Assembly: GCA_038373865.1 (NCBI GenBank)
Contig: JAXGGA010005193.1
Coordinates: 16,433-80,432 of the forward strand
From: Uloborus plumipes
Taxonomy: Eukaryota > Arthropoda > Arachnida > Araneae > Uloboridae
Direction of reading: 5' to 3'
DNA length: 64,000 nt
The notes beneath the pieces are model-generated. The model did not search any database and was not told the DNA's origin. It saw nothing but the letters and a program-made list of their open reading frames with translations. Each line of letters starts with the position of its first letter. Within the stretch, counting starts at the first letter, position 1. The translations under genes were made by a program, and so were the position numbers. This document shows positions 47,091-59,302 of the stretch, one piece after another.

Positions 47091-48198
47091 ACCTAACTAG
47101 TTCCGATTTACTCAAACTTGAAAGAGAAAATCTATACTTTCAAAAGAGCAAATACTGACTATTTCTAGAAAAATCTACAATCCTCTGTTAGTTTCGAAAA
47201 GTTACCAAAGGTTGTCAATCTTACCAATATTTGGTATTTTCATGCCTTCACAAATAATGTGTCACTGAAAGCGATGTTAACATGGCGATAGATTCTAAAC
47301 TTTTCGCTAAGGCGACAGACTACAATGTGAAACATGCTGAGCAAGAAAATGTGCATGCAAGTAGATGTTTAATAAATATGGTAATTTTAAATAAAAAATA
47401 ATAAAAGAAAGCAATGACAATAAATTAAGCACGGGAAGAGTAATAAACATTAATGATGTAATTTTGTTCACATCTAACATTTTGCCCTTTGGAGGTAGGA
47501 AGAGATAAAAGAGAAAAAATAAGTACAGTTATAACATTTCGTCATGCAATTTTCCCCATTCTTTACGTCCCTCATTTTTTGGCCCCAACCTTTAAATTCT
47601 TCATCTCTGACATTCTTTGTTCTTAAGAAATCTCTCTAGATTTATTTTTCTTACATTTTTCATCTTTTCATTCCTTAGAGATCACGAACGTTTGGGAGTT
47701 CCATTAGTTTTAATTTATTTCCCCTTTTGTAGATAGAAGAAATCCATCGATCTTAAGTATGTCTAACTATGCGACAAGCGTATTGAGGGTCACATTTTTT
47801 ACTTTTGCTACATTTCAGTTAACATTGGAAATCCAAAACTTACTCAGAAATCCCACAACTCAAGAGCATAACTCATAATTTTTAAAATGGTGTGCCAAGA
47901 GTATTACCTCATTGCTTTTTGATAAACGTTCTCTTAATGATGAGTTTAAAGATAATGCCAATTTCGTATTGCAATTTTTTTCAGGATTTGTTTACATTTC
48001 CTCCCTAGGGCTACTAAAGTTCATTAAAATTTGCGAAATTTTCCAAAAACAGTCTGCAATCTGCAAACTCAATATCATTAGGTATTATTTTACATATGTG
48101 TGTAATACATTAGCTTTAGTCATTATATAATACAAAAGATGCACGAATGGGGAAAAATAGATTTGTGACATTGTCAAAATGTATCTACTATTCTGGTG
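47090..48198. other. No recognised feature
   Basis: AT-rich spacer without supported genes. Confidence 0.55.
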
Positions 48199-48250
48199 CA
48201 GTGGTTTCTAATCTGGGAGCAATCGCACCCAAAGTGGGGTGGAGGGGGTT
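48199..48250. repeat. Possible hAT-type element terminus
   Basis: CAGTGGTTTCTAATCTGGG resembles the CAGNGGTTCTCAA-type ends of many hAT elements. No matching inverse end is present in the window, so only one boundary or a remnant is seen. Confidence 0.3.
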
Positions 48251-48484
48251 GGTTCATCAAACAAGTGATGTGTGGTAATAATTACTTAAAATAGTATACA
48301 ACAATAGTAATAAAAAGCCAGCGAATACCAGTGTTGAAAAAGTATATGAAACCGATTGTTAAGAGCTAAGACGAATCACAAGTTGACAAAGTTGAAGATG
48401 TTTAACACATCTAACTATAACAATAACACTTTACAGGTAGAGATAAATGTTTTGCTGCAAAGCCAATTAGTTACGAATGCATAA

Positions 48485-48755
48485 CGGTAATAAACTTTAA
48501 AATTTGCTAATTTTACAGTTTATTACCGTGCATTTTACAGTTTTAAACTGGAACCTCTGCTGCCGGTATTATACTGTTGTTTTTACAGTATAATACAGAT
48601 AAATTTTACCACAATAAACTGTAAAATTTCTAACTTGACAGTAAGAAAATCTAAAATTGCTATTTTTATTATTTATTAGTGTGAATTTTAGTTTTAAATT
48701 GAAACCTTGGCTGCCAGTATTATACTGTAAAAACAACAGTTCATTTTTGCAGTGT
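48485..48755. repeat. ACTGTAAAAT-type MITE
   Basis: Carries TTTTACAGTTTATTACCGTG, the AACCTCTGCTGCCGGTATTA block twice in related form, and the terminal ACAACAGTTCATTTTTGCAGTG, followed by a GT microsatellite. Same family as 52591-53004. Confidence 0.6.
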
Positions 48756-49492
48756 GTGTGTGTGTGTGCTTGGTAGTCATAAGATTCTTATTATTTCACC
48801 ATAATATATATTATCATGTGCAGATTCTAAATTTAGCTTTAATTATAAATTCATTTTCTAAGAAAGCGAAAATAAATAATTCTTCATAAGGGAATCGCAA
48901 ACAAAGCAGCTGGAATAACTTTAAAAAACGAAAATGCAACAGATTCGCAATGAAGTTTTATGAGTTAACTTGTAGAAATATATACCCCCCTCGCCCTTTT
49001 TTTTCTAGAAATTTCATTACAAGGGGAAACATGCATCAAATACCTTTTTAAACACTATTGAACTATTAACGGGCTTTGTGTATGAACGGTTTTATGTTGA
49101 AACGTATTGTTTAATACGTACATGTTTGCGAACAATCGATTCTGGTCTCTGCCCTCGAATAAAATATTAAACGTGTGGGATGGATGGGTTATTTTGACCT
49201 TTCATTTATATTGATGTACTTTGGATCTATCTTCCGATATATGTGAATTTTTCCTGCGATTTTTTTTCATACGACGTTGAAAGTATATTCCGGCTCAACT
49301 AACTGATGGATTATCATACTCTAAACTATATTAGGCAGGGTGGATCAATAATCCTTTTTTTTTTTTTTTTGACAATCTTTCAAAAGTGCCAGCTAAAATG
49401 TCATTAATGCTTACTGCACTGTAGATTTATTTCTAGTAGAGAACATGCTTTAATAGTTTAGAGTTGTTTTTCGTACACATTTTTCTCCTTGA
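48756..49492. other. No recognised gene
   Basis: AT-rich; a T run near 49355-49370. Nothing else supported. Confidence 0.5.
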
Positions 49493-49520
49493 TCTATATA
49501 AAAGTCTATATCTGTCTATA
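49493..49520 (+). mobile_element. Helitron-like 5' terminus cut by Tc1 insertion
   Basis: A|TCTATATAAAAGTCTATA at 49492/49493 has the form of the Helitron 5' ends seen at 35595 and 42249. A Tc1 element starts 28 bp later. The matching CTAG 3' end was not identified on the far side. Confidence 0.4.
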
Positions 49521-51075
49521 TACACTGCTCAAAACAATTAAAGGATATTGTAAGTTTCCTATACAAAATAGTTTTAAACATTTTTTAACATTTTTTTTTG
49601 TATAAAAGGGAAGAGAGTTACAAATGTAAATTTTGCTCATTTCCAAACTTCATAGTATGCAAATTTTGAGTTGACGTCGAAAACGACTCTTTAGAGGCAG
49701 CGAATGAAATTTCACTCTCACTTTACTAAAAGATAAGGCAGAAAAGAATTATCTATGTTCTGTAAGAGCATTGTTCCAATGAGTGCCATATCTCAGCGAA
49801 GACATTTGAACAATTCAGAAGCTTCTAGAGTTGTTGGCAGACTCGAGGGAGGCCAAATATAAGCCGAGGTAGCGGAAGCCATTGGAGTTTCTCAAAGTGT
49901 AGTTTCCAGGGTCAGGAACCGTTTTCTAGAGACTGAAAGAGCTGACCTTTCAGGACAATGACGTAGACTGGCTACAATGCCCAATAAAGACCGCTATTTA
50001 GCTTTAACGGCACAGAGGCATCGAAATAGGACTGCCACTCAACTGCAATTACCACTTTGTTTGGCTACTGGCACCCGTGTTTCAACACAAACTGTCCGAA
50101 ATCGACTCAACGCGGTTGGCTTGTATGCCCGTCGACCAATGCCGTGTTTCAGACTAAGTGCAAGTCATAGTCGTGCCCATAGAGAGTGGGCAACGGAGCA
50201 CGTTAGTTGGGAAAGAAATGAGTGGCGTAATATCCTGTTCTCTGATAGGTCCCGTTTTACCCTTCTTTCTAATAATAGGCGGGTTTTCATCTGGAGGGAA
50301 CGTGGCACAAGAAATAATCCAGCATTTGTGAGGGAAAATGTCAGATTTGGTAGTGGAGAAGCGATGGTATACGACGGGGCATTTCCATTGATGGTCGAAC
50401 CGACCTCCATATCTTCCGAAATAGAACTCTGGTCAACAATACAGGGATGAGATCCTCACACCTATCGTCGTCCCTTACGCTGCAGCAATTGGACATAACT
50501 TCCTTTAAATTGACGACAATTGCAGGCCACATCGTGCTAACTTGGTGAGCTATTTTCTTTTTGAAGAAGGAATCATACGTATGGAATGGCCAGCGCGTTC
50601 TCCGGATATGAACCCAGTAGAGCATGTTTGGGACATCCTAGGAAGACGAGTGGCTGAACGCCTATCACCTCCAGAAACTTTCCAGGCACTCGAAAGAGCT
50701 CTTCAGGAGAAGTGGGGTAGAATACCCCAGTCCCTCACTAATACCCTCATTGAGTCCATGCCTCAGAGGTGTTTAACACTGCTAGCTGTCCGTAGAAACC
50801 ATACCCCTACTAAAAGTGGTTTTCTTCAGAGGAAACTTTTTTTTAAATTAATTTTTCTCATTTTCAGAAAGAGCGTTTTTTTTTCCTTTTTTTCCTTTTT
50901 TTCCTTTTTGTACCCAAAAGCTGAATAAAAAACATTTTTTTCTGCCAAACTAATGTCATTTTTATCTCTTATAGCTTACTACGTGTAGTTGATAATGTAT
51001 CAATCAACCAAAATGGGCTTTAGATGCAAAATCAAACCAAAATCTTAATATCCTTTAATTGTTTTGAGCAGTGTA
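49521..51075 (+). mobile_element. Tc1-like (DD34E) transposon, inactivated
   Basis: Perfect 29-bp inverted repeats (49521-49549 and 51047-51075, starting TACACTGCTCAAAACAATTA) bound the element, including TA flanks. Length 1.55 kb. The perfect termini suggest relatively recent insertion despite coding damage. Confidence 0.92.
49779..50928 (+). pseudogene. Tc1-family transposase pseudogene (DD34E)
   Basis: The start at 49779 (MSAISQRRHL) leads into a helix-turn-helix region containing ASRVVGRLEGG and AIGVSQSVVSRVRNRF, interrupted by TAA at 49860 and TGA at 49959. The frame then stays open to about 50450 with SDRSRF (first Asp kept, Glu of the usual SDESRF replaced by Arg). A frame change before about 50508 precedes DDNCRPHRA (second Asp) and SPDMNPVEHVW (Glu); I count 34 residues between them. 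The C-terminus contains IESMPQRCLTLLAVR. At least two stops and one frameshift abolish function. It differs clearly from the DD36E copy at 12.4-13.6 kb. Confidence 0.9.
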
Positions 51076-51259
51076 TCTGCGATATTCAGACGAATGTATA
51101 ACATTTACAGACTTAAAATCAGGTATGTAGGTAGTTTGAAAGCTCGGATAAAAACCTCATTTTTTTAAAAAATGTTATTAGGTCAAGAAAACATTGAAGA
51201 TTTTTTAAGCGTATTATTGTTTAAGAATATCTTTTCAATTCTTAAGCCGATAGGAATTA
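51076..51259. other. Short spacer
   Basis: AT-rich spacer ending in the left copy of the 13-bp direct repeat CCGATAGGAATTA (51247-51259). Confidence 0.5.
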
Positions 51260-51546
51260 CTAGTTAAGGATTCCGGGCTGTTGTGCCGTGGTCTAAATGG
51301 CTTTAATCCATACGTTTCGATCGCAACTGCGGCGGTCATCTTCAGTGGGTGTCGTTGATTAATTTGGCGACTGATGCGAAATTTCGAAATTTCGCATCAG
51401 TCGCCAAATTAATCAACGACACCCACTGAAGATGACCGCCGCAGTTGCGATCGAAACCTATGGATTAAAGCCATTTAGACCACGGCACAACAGCCCAGAA
51501 TCCTTAACTAGTATTTACTCCGGCCGTGAAAGCCTTCATTCTTACA
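51260..51546. mobile_element. Hairpin element with 13-bp target duplication
   Basis: Two arms of about 125 bp meet at AAATTTCGAAATTT (near 51388) as an almost perfect hairpin containing GAAGATGACCGCCGCAGTTG. A single-sided tail containing TTTACTCCGGCCGTGAAAGC follows. The whole is flanked by direct repeats CCGATAGGAATTA (51247-51259 and 51547-51559). A long target duplication and tail suggest retroposition, perhaps of a Penelope-like inverted end, but the family is not proven. Confidence 0.7.
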
Positions 51547-52590
51547 CCGATAGGAATTATTACCGTGGAAGGTTCTCAGTACGCGCGAGCAAAAGCCTCG
51601 AAAAATGAATTCAAGCTTTAAATTAGAATATAAAACAAACGGGGTAGAAAATAGAATCAATGTCAAACTGTAGCTGTTCTTTGAGATAAATCAAACAAAA
51701 ATCTTACCTTTAATTGTGCCTGAATTGTGTTTGGGGACCTGAAAACAAGGAAAATTTGAAGTATACAACTTTGACCAAAAAAAGAGCTTAGTTAAACCTT
51801 AATCCTTGAAAAGTCTTGTATTTGGACGTTTCTCTGTAAACTCGTAATTGGCTGTCCGGGTCGAGCATTTTAAAAATCATAAAATCTAATGACGTAATTA
51901 TCTCTCTTAATTCAAGTAGAGCATTAATATAACTGATAGATAACACTGAAATTTCAGCTGAAATTTCAGCTGAAATTTCAGCTGAAATTTCAGCTTAAAT
52001 GTAAGATTTTCTTACTCACCAATGTTGCGTAATTAGCCGGTCCATCTGCAGGTGCGTAAATACTTATAAATGTATAGACAACTGACATATCCGTTTTAAA
52101 TATCCTGAAGTGAATATTCTCGATATTGTTGTGAAGTAGGCAGATATATCATAGAACCTAAAACGGTATTCCGCGGAAGGTTAAAATGTTAAAAATAGGG
52201 TTTTGTTGTGCGCATGTAGTAAAAAAAGGGCACTTTTAAGCTAATTTTTCCGGGAGGGGGGGAGGAGGCCAATCAGTGATATTTTTTGAGATTTCCAATA
52301 CAATCAACCATAAAATTATTGATGTTTGAAAAAAAATCTCTATAAATGCCTTTTATGTATCAGTTGTCCACCAACTACAGATGTAAGTAATTTAAATATG
52401 TTCTTCTTGCTTTAAGGTATTCTTCAAATGTACTACTGCTTATTTAATATATTTCATTCAGTTTTTCTTGCTACAAACTCAGTTCTTAGACGCTGGCAAA
52501 AAATACTGCATTTGTTTAGATTGGCATCTTTTGTTTATGTTAGTTTATAGGTGTAGACAGACGTTCAACAATCTATTCATTTAAGAAGTA
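51547..52590. other. No gene; small self-complementary array
   Basis: AT-rich except for the 12-bp tandem array annotated separately and a G-rich run near 52254-52267. Confidence 0.5.
51948..51997. repeat. 12-bp tandem repeat GAAATTTCAGCT
   Basis: About four units of GAAATTTCAGCT; both halves (GAAATTTC and AGCT) are palindromes, so any register is self-complementary. Confidence 0.9.
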
Positions 52591-53004
52591 TACACTGGAA
52601 AAAATAATTGTTGTTTTTACAGTATAATACTGGCAGAGAAGGTTCCAATTTAAAACTAAAATGCACTGCAATAATAAACTGTAAAACTAGCAATTTTATA
52701 GTTTTTTTACTGTAAAGTTAGCAATTGTACGTTTTATTGCCGTAAAATTTAGCTACATCATACTCTAAAAACAACAATATAATACTGGCAGCAGAGGTTC
52801 CAGTTTAAAACTAAAATGCGCGGTAATAAACTAAAATTAGCAATTTTACAGTTTATCACTATAAAATTGCTATTTTACAGTTTACTTCTATGAAATTAGC
52901 AATTTTACAGTTTATTACTATAAAATTAGCCCTTTTTTGCAGTTTATCACTATAAAAGTAGCTGTAATATACTGTAAAGAAAACGCTCGCTTTTTTTAAA
53001 GTGT
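52591..53004. mobile_element. ACTGTAAAAT-type MITE, most complete copy
   Basis: The left end TACACTGGAAAAAATAATTG and right end AAAGTGTA are TA-flanked and nearly inverse. The interior carries TTGTTTTTACAGTATAATAC, the CAGAGGTTCCAGTTTAAAAC block twice, and runs of AGCAATTTTACAGTTTAT. Tc1/mariner-type by its termini. Confidence 0.65.
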
Positions 53005-53711
53005 AGTTTCTAATGCGAATATTTGATAAAATACTTCTATTGCCCGGGATTGTTAAAAACATCAATTATTTAGTGAACATAAAATGAAGTACTGTGTGTG
53101 GGGGGGGGGGGGGGGAATCATCAGAATTTTGTAATTATTGCTTCTTTGTTCGTAATTCGTTTTTTTTACTTGCTTCTACATATCTAAATAACCAACTGTT
53201 AGAAAATTCAAAAGTCTACTTTAGGGCAGAAATCTCATAGCATTTTCCCATCATAAGATCTTACTGTTTTCCAGCGATGGGAAAAACGCGAAAAACATAA
53301 AAATTATTATTATTATTATTTTAAAATAAAATTTCTTTAAGTGCAAAAAAAAAAGAAAGAAAGAAAATTAACTATAAAATGAAAATTATAAAACGCAATG
53401 GAGACGGAACTGAAGTCATAAATTAGAAAGCGTTTGGAAAGAGACTGGTTATATCTTGTCATCTTCTGAGAAAAATATAAGGTATCAAATTCAGCGCCAG
53501 CTTGGCGACATTTGGTGTGTGTAATCAAACTTAATGCTAAACTATTGGTAACGTTTCTATCGGAAAATAAATAAAAATGTCTTTCCTGTTTGACTAAAAA
53601 AAGTGTGGGAAGTTCAGTGGAAAGCAGTAATGGAAATCTTTTGTTACAGAAACTTCAGATGTCAGACGCGAAAACTCGTAATCATTTTCAAAATTTTACT
53701 AGTGTTTTTCT
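53005..53711. other. No gene; poly-G run
   Basis: AT-rich apart from GTGTGTG and about 16 G near 53095-53116. Confidence 0.55.
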
Positions 53712-54226
53712 TTAACCCATTTATGCTCAGTAGCCTAAAAACGGGACGCTTGTTAGTTACTGCATGCAAAAACCTGTAATGGGTATATCATTTTACTAAA
53801 GCTGTTTTTCACAAGTTAAAGTCCTTATTCTTAAGAAATCCAGTTAGAGCCACTAGTTGGACACCAGAGTTTATTTATTGACAGCTATTTTCAGACAAAT
53901 CAGTCAAGCAACGATTCAGCATGGGTAACCACAGAAAGTAAGTTTTTTTTGCGAACTTTTTTCCATAAAAATTGAACTATTTTAAAATGATTAGCTTAAA
54001 ATTTATCACAGATGCCTTCTGTAATGTTACTTTGCACAAGTAAGATCGTATTTTGCTCTTATATCTGCAAAATATCCCATAAACAGGACGTTAAATAATT
54101 TAATAAGTATGGCAACGGCAAACTATTTAAAGCCCAAAATGTATGTAAACCATTCCAATTAAGAGTTTTAAGCAGATAAGACTTGAAAAAAAAATGTTTA
54201 AAAAAACTTGAGCATAAATAGGTTAA
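53712..54226. mobile_element. TTAA-flanked MITE
   Basis: The left end TTAACCCATTTATGCTCA and right end TGAGCATAAATAGGTTAA are inverted, with one mismatch, and abut TTAA. Related in its ends, but not its interior, to the MITE at 3252-3771. No ORF. Confidence 0.75.
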
Positions 54227-55725
54227 ATAACTGATAGAACAAGAAGAAAATTACTTAGTAGATGAAATTTTTAAAAAATAAGCTGATTTAATCCTTTTGA
54301 AGTATAAATAGTGATCGCTGACTTTTTCTTATTTCCTTGTCTCCTTTCCTTTTTTGATAGTGGGGGAAGTAAATAAGTTTTAAACCATTAAAACTAATTC
54401 TAAAAGAGTATAAAATTATATAAATATCTTAAAATGTAGAAACTTAAACAAGCAGTTCATCTAGAACAAGATAAAGCTATATTTGTCTCTCGCCTTCGCC
54501 GATATTTGGTATATATTTCTTTTAACCTATGTAGTTAAATTGACTTGCATCCTAAATTATTAATGAATTGGTTTAAAGTTTAAAATACTTTTGAGCAGTG
54601 ATTCACTCATACTGTTTAGTGATATTTTTAAGTAACTGCGAAGTAATAGTTGTTAATGTTTTTTTTAACATGATCATTTTGAAGTAAATCCCCTTTTTTT
54701 AATCCCGTAACAGGGCAGGCGAAAAAATGGGACATAACATGGGGCTTAAAGATCTCGGAGACAGTGCTACGTTCTATTTTTATTTATTGTTCATCACGAA
54801 TTAAGACAGAATCCTGTTATTTATCTTAGATACTCTAAATATATATTTTTTTTGCGAAAAAAATATTTTGTAATATTAACTGAAATATACGCTTTCCGAG
54901 ATAATTTTGCTAAGACTTCAAGATTTTTTGAGAGAAAGCATATACTGTCGTAAATATTTTGATACGAATATTTAAAACGAATATACTATTATTAATGATT
55001 TCTATTTATTTATTTGATCTGTGCAGAGCATTTTAACTCCAGAAAATTAATTATAATATGTTACGGGGTAATTTTCACAGCACCTTAACTATTAATATTT
55101 CACATCGTATTTCTAATAATAATGACGTCTTCATCGACCCTAAAACCTTAACTACTATTACTTGCGAACATTCCAAATCATTCCTAGCGTTATCTAAAAT
55201 ATTTTGCATCTCTTGCGCTTAACGCGGATCACATAATTAAATCCCCAGGTAGCACAAATAATCTTTAAACGTTTTATTAACGTTTTTAAGCGGTTGTCAC
55301 AGCTTTAATAACATTTTACAACCTTTAAAAAACGAAGAGTGCTACTTGGGTCCATCTCCGCGGACCTAATACTAGAGCCACGTGTGTGTGCCTGAACCAC
55401 GTACAGTTCCTGACGAAAACTATAACTTAAAGTTTTTTTTTTTTTGTAGTTTTCTCGTTAACCCTTAATGACATCAATTAGTATTGATCATGAATTCAGA
55501 CGAAAGCGTAAACAATTATACCCGATAAGGATCAGGGGCTGATTTTATATTGTCGCCAATCTATTCAAAGGGGTGAAGGTTCCAATGATTTTGTTCCCCT
55601 GAAAAGCGTATATACTGTATCATCAAGTACCGCCTGATTCACCATAATACCGACTTCATATGATATACGCCGTTTGAAGGATTCTGAAATAGTAAAGTAT
55701 ACTTACTATTTGAAACCTTTTACTT
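54227..55725. other. No recognised feature
   Basis: AT-rich with no supported genes, RNA genes or element ends. Confidence 0.5.
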
Positions 55726-57380
55726 CAACTGGATAACTGATATTTGAGCAAATATTTAGAAAAGTGCCAATTTGAGTCCCAAGGGAATTTTCACTAGTAT
55801 TTCAATAACTAGTTAAAAAAATAATTTTCCCCAGAAAGAAGATAAGGTTCTGCTTCCATTTCATCTAATAACATCAGAAAAAAAAAATTTTTCTTCAGAA
55901 AATATTATTTTTATACATCAAAAATCAGATCGGTAACGTGTCCCAAGTAGTAAAGCTTAGCATGCAAACAGGTCATGCGCACTTTCTAACTTCCCAAAAA
56001 AACGCACTTGCACAAAAAACGATTCTATTTTTACCCCTTCGTTAATATTTTACTTCATTTTTGTTTTAATCGTTTTCTGATTTTCTAGCTGATGCGAAAT
56101 AAGCGTGTCCCAAGTTTCGCCGTCAGAGTGGTAACAATAACTTCCGATCTATGTTAAGGCTCCCAAAATCATTTCCTGCACCAAAACCACATGATACTGA
56201 GTACCTGGCTGAATGTTTTATCGAATCGTAATTAAAAATTTGCATTTCTGTATCTAAAATTGTAGGTAAGTTTTTTTAAAGTGATTTTATAAAATGTGTG
56301 TCATTTGAGTCATCAGATCGGTAACACGCTCTAAAATGCGCAGTTTTTATTATTTAAAAAATTATTTTATGTATAAGTATAGTCCTTTATTACAAGTGAA
56401 AAAACCACGTGTTTGATTTTGGTTTAGTGTGATCGACTCGGAAATAAAAAAATAACTTTGTCAGTTTGTCAGATCGGTAACAGTCAGAGCGGTAACATTG
56501 AAAAACAGCGAATATGTTACAGAACTAACTCACACGTTTCAGAATTATAAAAAGCAAAAATAATAGGTTTTAGCCATATATATTGAATATTTTTATTCTT
56601 AAAAATGAAAAGCAATGAGTTTCAGTACAATTGCTTCATTTGTGGTTTGTATGACCTAACAATAGAAGTTAGTAAAATAAGAAAAATTGACACTGCAGAA
56701 ATTAAGTTAATTAATTATTATTATTTTATTTATTTATTTTTTTTTTGGTGCTTCAATTTCTCATAACTTCGCTAAATAACTAGATAATAACTAGCATGCT
56801 AAACTGAATTTCTGATCAAGAAATTAAATTCCCTGTAACTAATTAAAGAAAAGCAAGCAGCAGAGTTGTATGTTGCAAAAGTTGAAGTTGTGTGTTGTTT
56901 CAAAACAAAACAAATGTTTTATTAGCTTGGATTTGGTAATATCATAATTTATTTTATCTAAAAACGTCATCGCTCATTTTTATTTCCAAGAAATGCTTTT
57001 TTGTAATGAAATTTGATTTTATATATATATATTTTAATATATGTATATTTTAATATAATTATCTTAATTCTATGTTAAAAATGCAAGGAAATGATATCAT
57101 ATTTAGAGATGTTAACGAAGACTGAAAGCATAAACTCAAATATGTAACTCATATTAACATCAGATCTGTAACATTCATCAGATCTGTAACGGCTTAAAAG
57201 TGAGTAATCTAAAGAGGGGGTAAATAACTTCCTTGACCTCCCCCTTTTATTTTCTTGCATTTAGACCCAATTTAGACTTAAAATCCAATATTAGTTTTTT
57301 TCTGCAAAAAATTTTTTTTTTTTCAGAAAACTCCAACTTCAAATTGGCACTTTTCTAAATATTGGCTCATTTACCAATTA
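55726..57380. mobile_element. Inverted-repeat element with CAGATCGGTAAC motifs
   Basis: Termini of about 45 bp are inverted: left AATATTTAGAAAAGTGCCAA (55752) and right TTGGCACTTTTCTAAATATT (57335). Between them CAGATCGGTAAC or close variants (CAGAGTGGTAAC, CAGATCTGTAAC) appear at about 55926, 56124, 56316, 56479, 56493, 57161 and 57178. No transposase ORF; family unknown. Confidence 0.55.
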
Positions 57381-59302
57381 TTTGATAATATTTATATATG
57401 CTAACTAAAAATTAAGATAATATTTTTTATCTGTTACTGACAATTGTATTCCCGGCATAAAACGTCGACAATGTGTAAAATACTGTAATGTATAGAGTAT
57501 ACTCACTGCGGGATACTATATGTTTTATTTCAATCGTCGTAAAAGCCAATTATTAAAGATATAGATTCATCACAATGGGAAAACTCTCAGACACGATTCA
57601 GTGAATGAATAATAGCCCAAAGTTATACAGCGACAATACATAAAAGCAATTTTACCATCAAAAATTCATTAGAAACGTTTTAATTTGGCTTACGTGTGAA
57701 GAAAATAATTTTTGAATTCACCTTAATTTATCTCATGTTATCTTTTCTAGTAATGGTAAACCAAGTTATGTTAGAAGGAAAATTCTATAAATACACATTG
57801 ATTTTCACTTTTTGCATTAAAAAAAATCCATAATGGTTTATCGTTCAGTCTGGCATTTTTTTAAATGCAAGGGTAAAAGAGGTTAATTACCCCAAGTTCA
57901 ACGTATTTCATCTGAATTCTATATGAACTGTTTTAGAATGCTGCATTTTATATTTAAAGTGCTTTTGTATTCATTTTTAGTATCAGTTTTAGAATTCATC
58001 AAAATCGATCAGTCTAGTACAAGGGAAGCCTCTCTCATTTTGAAAGGTTCAAGGTTATCTGTAAAGATATTACGCGTGAAAATAAATGAAGTAAAGCGAT
58101 AGGATTACGAATTCTTGCCATTAATCCAGGCTTAGAGTAAAACTGAGAATATTGTTTTACATAAAACTAATTAAATTTCTTAAGCACCTAGTGTTATGAC
58201 TAAAAAGTTTGAAGCATTTATGCCTGTACTTGCTTTCTTTTCATCAACTCCACTAACTATTAGTGGCTGAGAAATTAAATCTTTATTGTTTTTTTAAATG
58301 CTCTCTCATAAAACTCTATAAGTTTATTATTAGATGGGTTAGTGTGGAAATGTATTGAAGAAATTAGATTTTAGTGTACAAAACATTTAACAAGTTTTTC
58401 TAACAAATTTATTACTTTAAATGTCTTTGATTTTCTGATAAAATGATTGTTTTTTCAAGAATTCCGTTGCATACTTTAGAGGTATTTTGCTTGCTTTCTG
58501 TACCGGCAATACCCCACGAAAAATTCGACCAACAAACAAGTCTTCTGTGAATATTGCATTTTAAGTGAAATAAGGATATTTATTGAAGGAAACGTTTTTT
58601 CGTGAATAACCTAATTAATATTGCATCAAAGAACTTAAAGCATGTAAGACATGTTCCAGATGTTTTTCCTTTTTAAATTTAATTACGCTAAATATTATTG
58701 CAAAAACAGAAACGTTAAACATTTTTTAAGGTTCTTTAATGTGATACTTTCTGTTAAATGAAATGGTTGATTAAACTTGATACTTTACTATGACAAAGCA
58801 GTAATTAAACACCGTACTTCCTTAAATAGCAAGAATATAATTGAAACCATGTAAGCGTTTAAATTAAGGTTAATGAAAGCAAAGAAAATGTAATCCTGAC
58901 CATTAAAGGACTACATTTAAAAGGAGTGGTGCAGGATCTCCTAATGGTTTAGGTAATGCTTAAGAGAGTTATTGATTACTTTCTGTAATATCAAATTCTT
59001 GATTAAATTTATTAATAGATCCTACATTAAATCGCATTGTGTTTGAGACATCAGAAAGTCATGTACTCCATAAATATGAATTGCATTTCAACGAAACGTC
59101 ATTAAATGTTAAAAACCTAGTCCAGTCAGAGAAGTTATAAATAAATAATATATCTGAACGAGATTTTCTATTTTTTGTTGTATGTTTTATGTATAAAGTT
59201 ACTAAAGATGTTAGTATTAAAACACGATTTATTCTCCGAAAATATACTACAAGAGATTATGTACACAAACAATACTTTTGGTGTATTTATGATTGATATA
59301 TA
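57381..59302. other. No recognised feature
   Basis: AT-rich; short ORFs are noise-length. Confidence 0.5.

Noticed and set aside
51360..51470. CTGAAGA...GAAA inside the hairpin element as a second hammerhead ribozyme
   Set aside because: The bases directly next to the core do not pair to form stem II and no stem I/III arrangement could be found.
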